From Sweltsa coloradensis (lineage: Eukaryota; Arthropoda; Insecta; Plecoptera; Chloroperlidae): a DNA stretch of 64,000 bases. Below, in pieces: positions 61,262-64,000 of this stretch (position 1 is its first letter; each line of letters opens with the position of its first letter). The position numbers were made by a program, and so were the translations under genes. The stretch lies in contig JAMZAV010000161.1 in the NCBI GenBank assembly GCA_024449915.1, positions 682,001-746,000 on the forward strand. The letters run 5' to 3'. The notes under the pieces are model-generated. The model searched no databases. It had not been told where the DNA came from and was given only the letters and a program-made list of their open reading frames with translations.

Positions 61262-61421
61262 AATTCGTAAATTGGTCTCCCCCGTCTTCATCCTTCCTCA
61301 ATCCTTCTTTCATGCTTTTTCTTGGGCATCCTCTCTTCCGTCATTCGTTTCATATGTCCAAACCATCTCAACCTTGTCCTTCCCATCTTATCACCAAGCT
61401 TCTCTACATCTAGCATTTCTC
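61262..61421 (-). pseudogene. LINE reverse-transcriptase C-terminal relic
   Basis: The minus strand reads EKLGDKMGRTRLRWFGHMKR, then MTEERMPKKKHERRIEEG, a stop and RRGRP. This is the LRWFGHVxRM...RRxxGRP signature near the end of many non-LTR ORF2 proteins. Only about 50 codons remain. Confidence 0.65.
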
Positions 61422-61595
61422 ACATAACAATAACCAACAATGTCTTCATTGACAACAGGATATCAAAATTCTACAAAGAGCATTATTGTGTATTTTTGAC
61501 AATATCATCCTGATAGGGAAGATGCATTTTATAAATAATACTTCGTAAACCGTCTGAATGAACTCGTTTTTGTTTTCCCCGGTCGGAGTTATACG

Positions 61596-61781
61596 ATGCA
61601 GGATGAGTTCCTTGTTACTCTCTTACTCACCGTTTCTTTACACCTCGCAAATGACACGGCCAACAATTGTAACTTGTTTTGTCTTCGTTCAGTCGCCAAC
61701 ATGTCTGTGAGCGTTTGTCCCCGCTCCCCCTTCCCCACCGTGCTAGAAAAAGACCCGCTCGTTGATTTTCTTTTGTTTTAG
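61596..61781 (+). other. Small ORF with signal-peptide-like start
   Basis: 61 codons from an ATG. The N-terminus MQDEFLVTLLLTVSLHLA is hydrophobic, followed by a Cys-containing tail. No family recognised and no splice or repeat support, so it may be chance. Confidence 0.15.
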
Positions 61782-62356
61782 AGCAATTGTCACTTGGCGC
61801 AAATAGCTGCGTACGGAACACAGGTTACAGAAAACTGCAGAAGTAGCTCAATGCCAGAGGAGCTAATCACCCACTTGATTTATTTATGAATTGCCCACAT
61901 ACAGCATTTTCCGCCATTTTAGAGGGACCCGTGCTGATTAACAATGATACATGATGATTACCTTGTAATATATTTTGTTGTGTTTCTTTTGCCTATAAAA
62001 ATAGTTTGCTACGGCAGTTTTATATTTATTATTATTTATATTTATTAAATACATGCATGATCATGAGCCTAAGAATAGCACAGGAGCTCAAAACAATAAT
62101 AAACATAATGTTACGTAGTTACATTACAATGCGCATACGTACATTTTCAACACACGTACAGGGAAAATGGATATGGAATATAGACCGCTTTATAAGCATA
62201 ATTCTCTTTGTTAGTAATCATGACTGCAGTTTTGTAATACCGTTTAAGAAAGTAGAAATTTTAAGTTTAAGTTAAGTTTATTTTATAACTTCAATCAATA
62301 ACATGAACAGTGTGGTATAGTTATTATGAAAGACATACTGTGAAACATTTGTGTTA
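61782..62356. other. Non-coding stretch
   Basis: Nothing recognised. Confidence 0.4.
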
Positions 62357-62360
62357 TTAA

Positions 62361-62996
62361 AGGGGTATTTAACCGCTAAACTCAAAAAATATATTTCATT
62401 CAGGCTAACTAGTAATGAATTTAGCAATTAACAGAAAAATTATTGGGGCCACCATGACCTCCCGAAAGATTGTCAAACATGACATTCTTCGAGCTAGGTC
62501 CCATCGGCAAAATTATCCCATCAAAAATAACATGGGGACGATCTTTATGCCCCGTGGCCTTGAAGGATTTAGATAAAAAAATATTGGCCATTATTGACGT
62601 ACTCTACGGCCTTTTCTGTAAATTCTCTATATTTTTTTGTAATTTGGGCAAGTAGTTCGGTCAAAATATGCTGATTACCAAGATGGGGTGTGATTTTGGA
62701 ATGCATATTTTTGCGTGTTTGAGGGTATATTTGGGCACAGTTTTAAGACACGATGTAAAAGATTTGCATTTTAGATTGGTACTATGATCTAGTATCTATG
62801 TGGACCAAAAAAGAAGCAGGTTAAAATCGATTTAAAAAATTTCCCAAAACACCAATTTTCGCAAATTTCTGGATAAAAAAATTGAAAACGTGTTAAATCA
62901 CTGTTACAAGATATAATTTTTTAAACTGTCATTTTAGTGTAGTATTGTGCTATAGATTATGTGTTAAAAAATATTTTTTTTGAGTTAATAGCCCCT
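62361..62996. mobile_element. TTAA-flanked MITE, third and best-ended copy
   Basis: 636 bp between TTAA at 62357-62360 and 62997-63000. The ends AGGGGTATTTAACCGC and (inverted) AGGGGCTATTAACTC form terminal inverted repeats. The body aligns with 24388-25019 throughout at visibly lower identity. TTAA target choice is typical of piggyBac-type transposases. No transposase lies here. Confidence 0.8.
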
Positions 62997-63000
62997 TTAA

Positions 63001-63900
63001 ACACAATCCAGGAATGTATACATCCATCTTGTTCGGGGATGTTGTTGTTTTGCCGGGTGGACGCGTTAGATCATTGAACCAATAACTTATTAAGAACTTC
63101 TGGATTGTTGGTGAATTACAGATCTGAAAGTACGGATTGAATTGTATTAAATATGATCGATTATAAATGATGATGATGTTGAAGAAACGCTGAGCCCGGC
63201 TATCTCGGCAAAAATTGTTTCGTGCCCTAGATATTGCTGTGAAGAACACAACTCAACCCGACATTGTTGGAAATGAGTATTCATTGTTATTTATTATCGA
63301 TTCTTACTTCATGATTTTTCGATTTTATTCCATGTGCAAATTGCAATACTAGTGGTAACAGTATGACCACCCCCCCCCCACAATCTAGCAACACATGCGA
63401 GTCGACGCCACTTATTCAAATACCTCGCACATAAGGGTTCACATACCTGGTCAATTATTGAACGCAAATTATGGGCTCTCTGCCAATGCATTACTTATAA
63501 AAATGTTTTATCTCTTTTTCTAGGTCGCTTTATTAGTTCCACGTGTTATTTATACCGGCAATTTTTATTGTTTATTTCCTTCATTGCAGTCTGTGTGTGT
63601 ATGTATGTGTGGTACTTTATAGTACTATAAAGTATAAATAAAATAAGTTTCTAGAAAGAAAAACATGTGCATGGAACTTTTTAATTGGTGAGTTAGTGCC
63701 AAATTGTTTGAAATTGTGGTAATGTTCAAGCTTTTTGTTTGACACTGGCGTTTCAGGTATTATATTTTGCGACACTTAACAATCACGTTATTGCACCGGT
63801 TTAACATGGTACGTTCACAGATATTTATTATGTAATGTATAAATTATTTATTTAACTTATGAGATGAATAAACAAATAAATACACTCAGTAAATTTGTGT
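63001..63900. other. Non-coding stretch
   Basis: No gene seen. A poly-C run lies at about 63371-63379. Confidence 0.4.
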
Positions 63901-63901
63901 T

Positions 63902-63945
63902 AAGAGTCTACCCAGTCAGTTGCATAATTGAAGGATTTCGTTGCA
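63902..63945 (-). mobile_element. SINE family 2 tail relic
   Basis: AAGAGTCTACCCAGTCAGTT matches the SINE tail block. It follows an AAATAAATAC patch and then diverges. Confidence 0.5.
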
Positions 63946-64000
63946 CGTGAATTCCTCTACAATATGTGCACATGTATGTTCATAGCGAGAGTATGATTAG

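Overview
This is AT-rich (roughly one-third GC by eye) metazoan nuclear DNA: long non-coding stretches, spliced genes with GT-AG introns, tRNA-derived SINEs, CR1/jockey-like LINE remnants and rolling-circle-type transposons. I see no operons, bacterial-type genes, rRNA or functional tRNA genes. An invertebrate is likely, but I cannot name the phylum.

Layout. From 1 to 16.3 kb there is mostly unannotatable sequence with repeats: helentron-like elements at the left edge, 2.6 kb and 6.1-6.9 kb, a SINE at 0.9 kb, a near-perfect 172-bp inverted repeat at 7.26-7.67 kb, and short tandem duplications at 8.8 and 13.0 kb. From 16.3 to 40.1 kb there is a head-to-tail segmental duplication. Unit A is 16329-26406 and unit B is 26564-40116, with only about 157 bp between them. 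Each unit carries one complete five-exon gene on the minus strand for a secreted astacin-family (M12A) zinc metalloprotease; splice sites and phases fit exactly in both. Unit B is longer because a 4.07-kb helentron-like element carrying two LINE fragments landed in intron 2. Unit A has a private SINE in intron 3. The paired units therefore supply the empty site for each insertion.

From 40.1 to 48 kb there are SINEs, a small single-membrane-span ORF (42.16-42.39 kb) and four more helentron-like copies. From 48 to 64 kb the sequence is mostly featureless. It holds a SINE, a candidate phase 1-1 exon at 57.0 kb, a possible decayed astacin exon at 58.2 kb, a LINE remnant at 61.3 kb and a third copy of a 636-bp TTAA-flanked MITE (the other two lie in the duplicated units).

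Most notable results: (1) By hand count the two astacin paralogs differ at about 29 coding positions plus a 15-bp in-frame insertion, and only 2 of these changes are silent, while introns differ by a few percent. Exon 4 has 14 substitutions in 134 bp, all amino-acid changing. This is a strong signature of diversifying selection after duplication. (2) A helentron-like family keeps its 3' hairpin and CTAG end across divergent copies and has a paralogous empty site. (3) A TTAA-flanked MITE has matching terminal inverted repeats. (4) A 15-base motif, GGTGGAGGTGCCGGG, recurs across the window at apparent element ends. The proteases presumably act outside the cell; nothing else in the window is clearly linked to them functionally.
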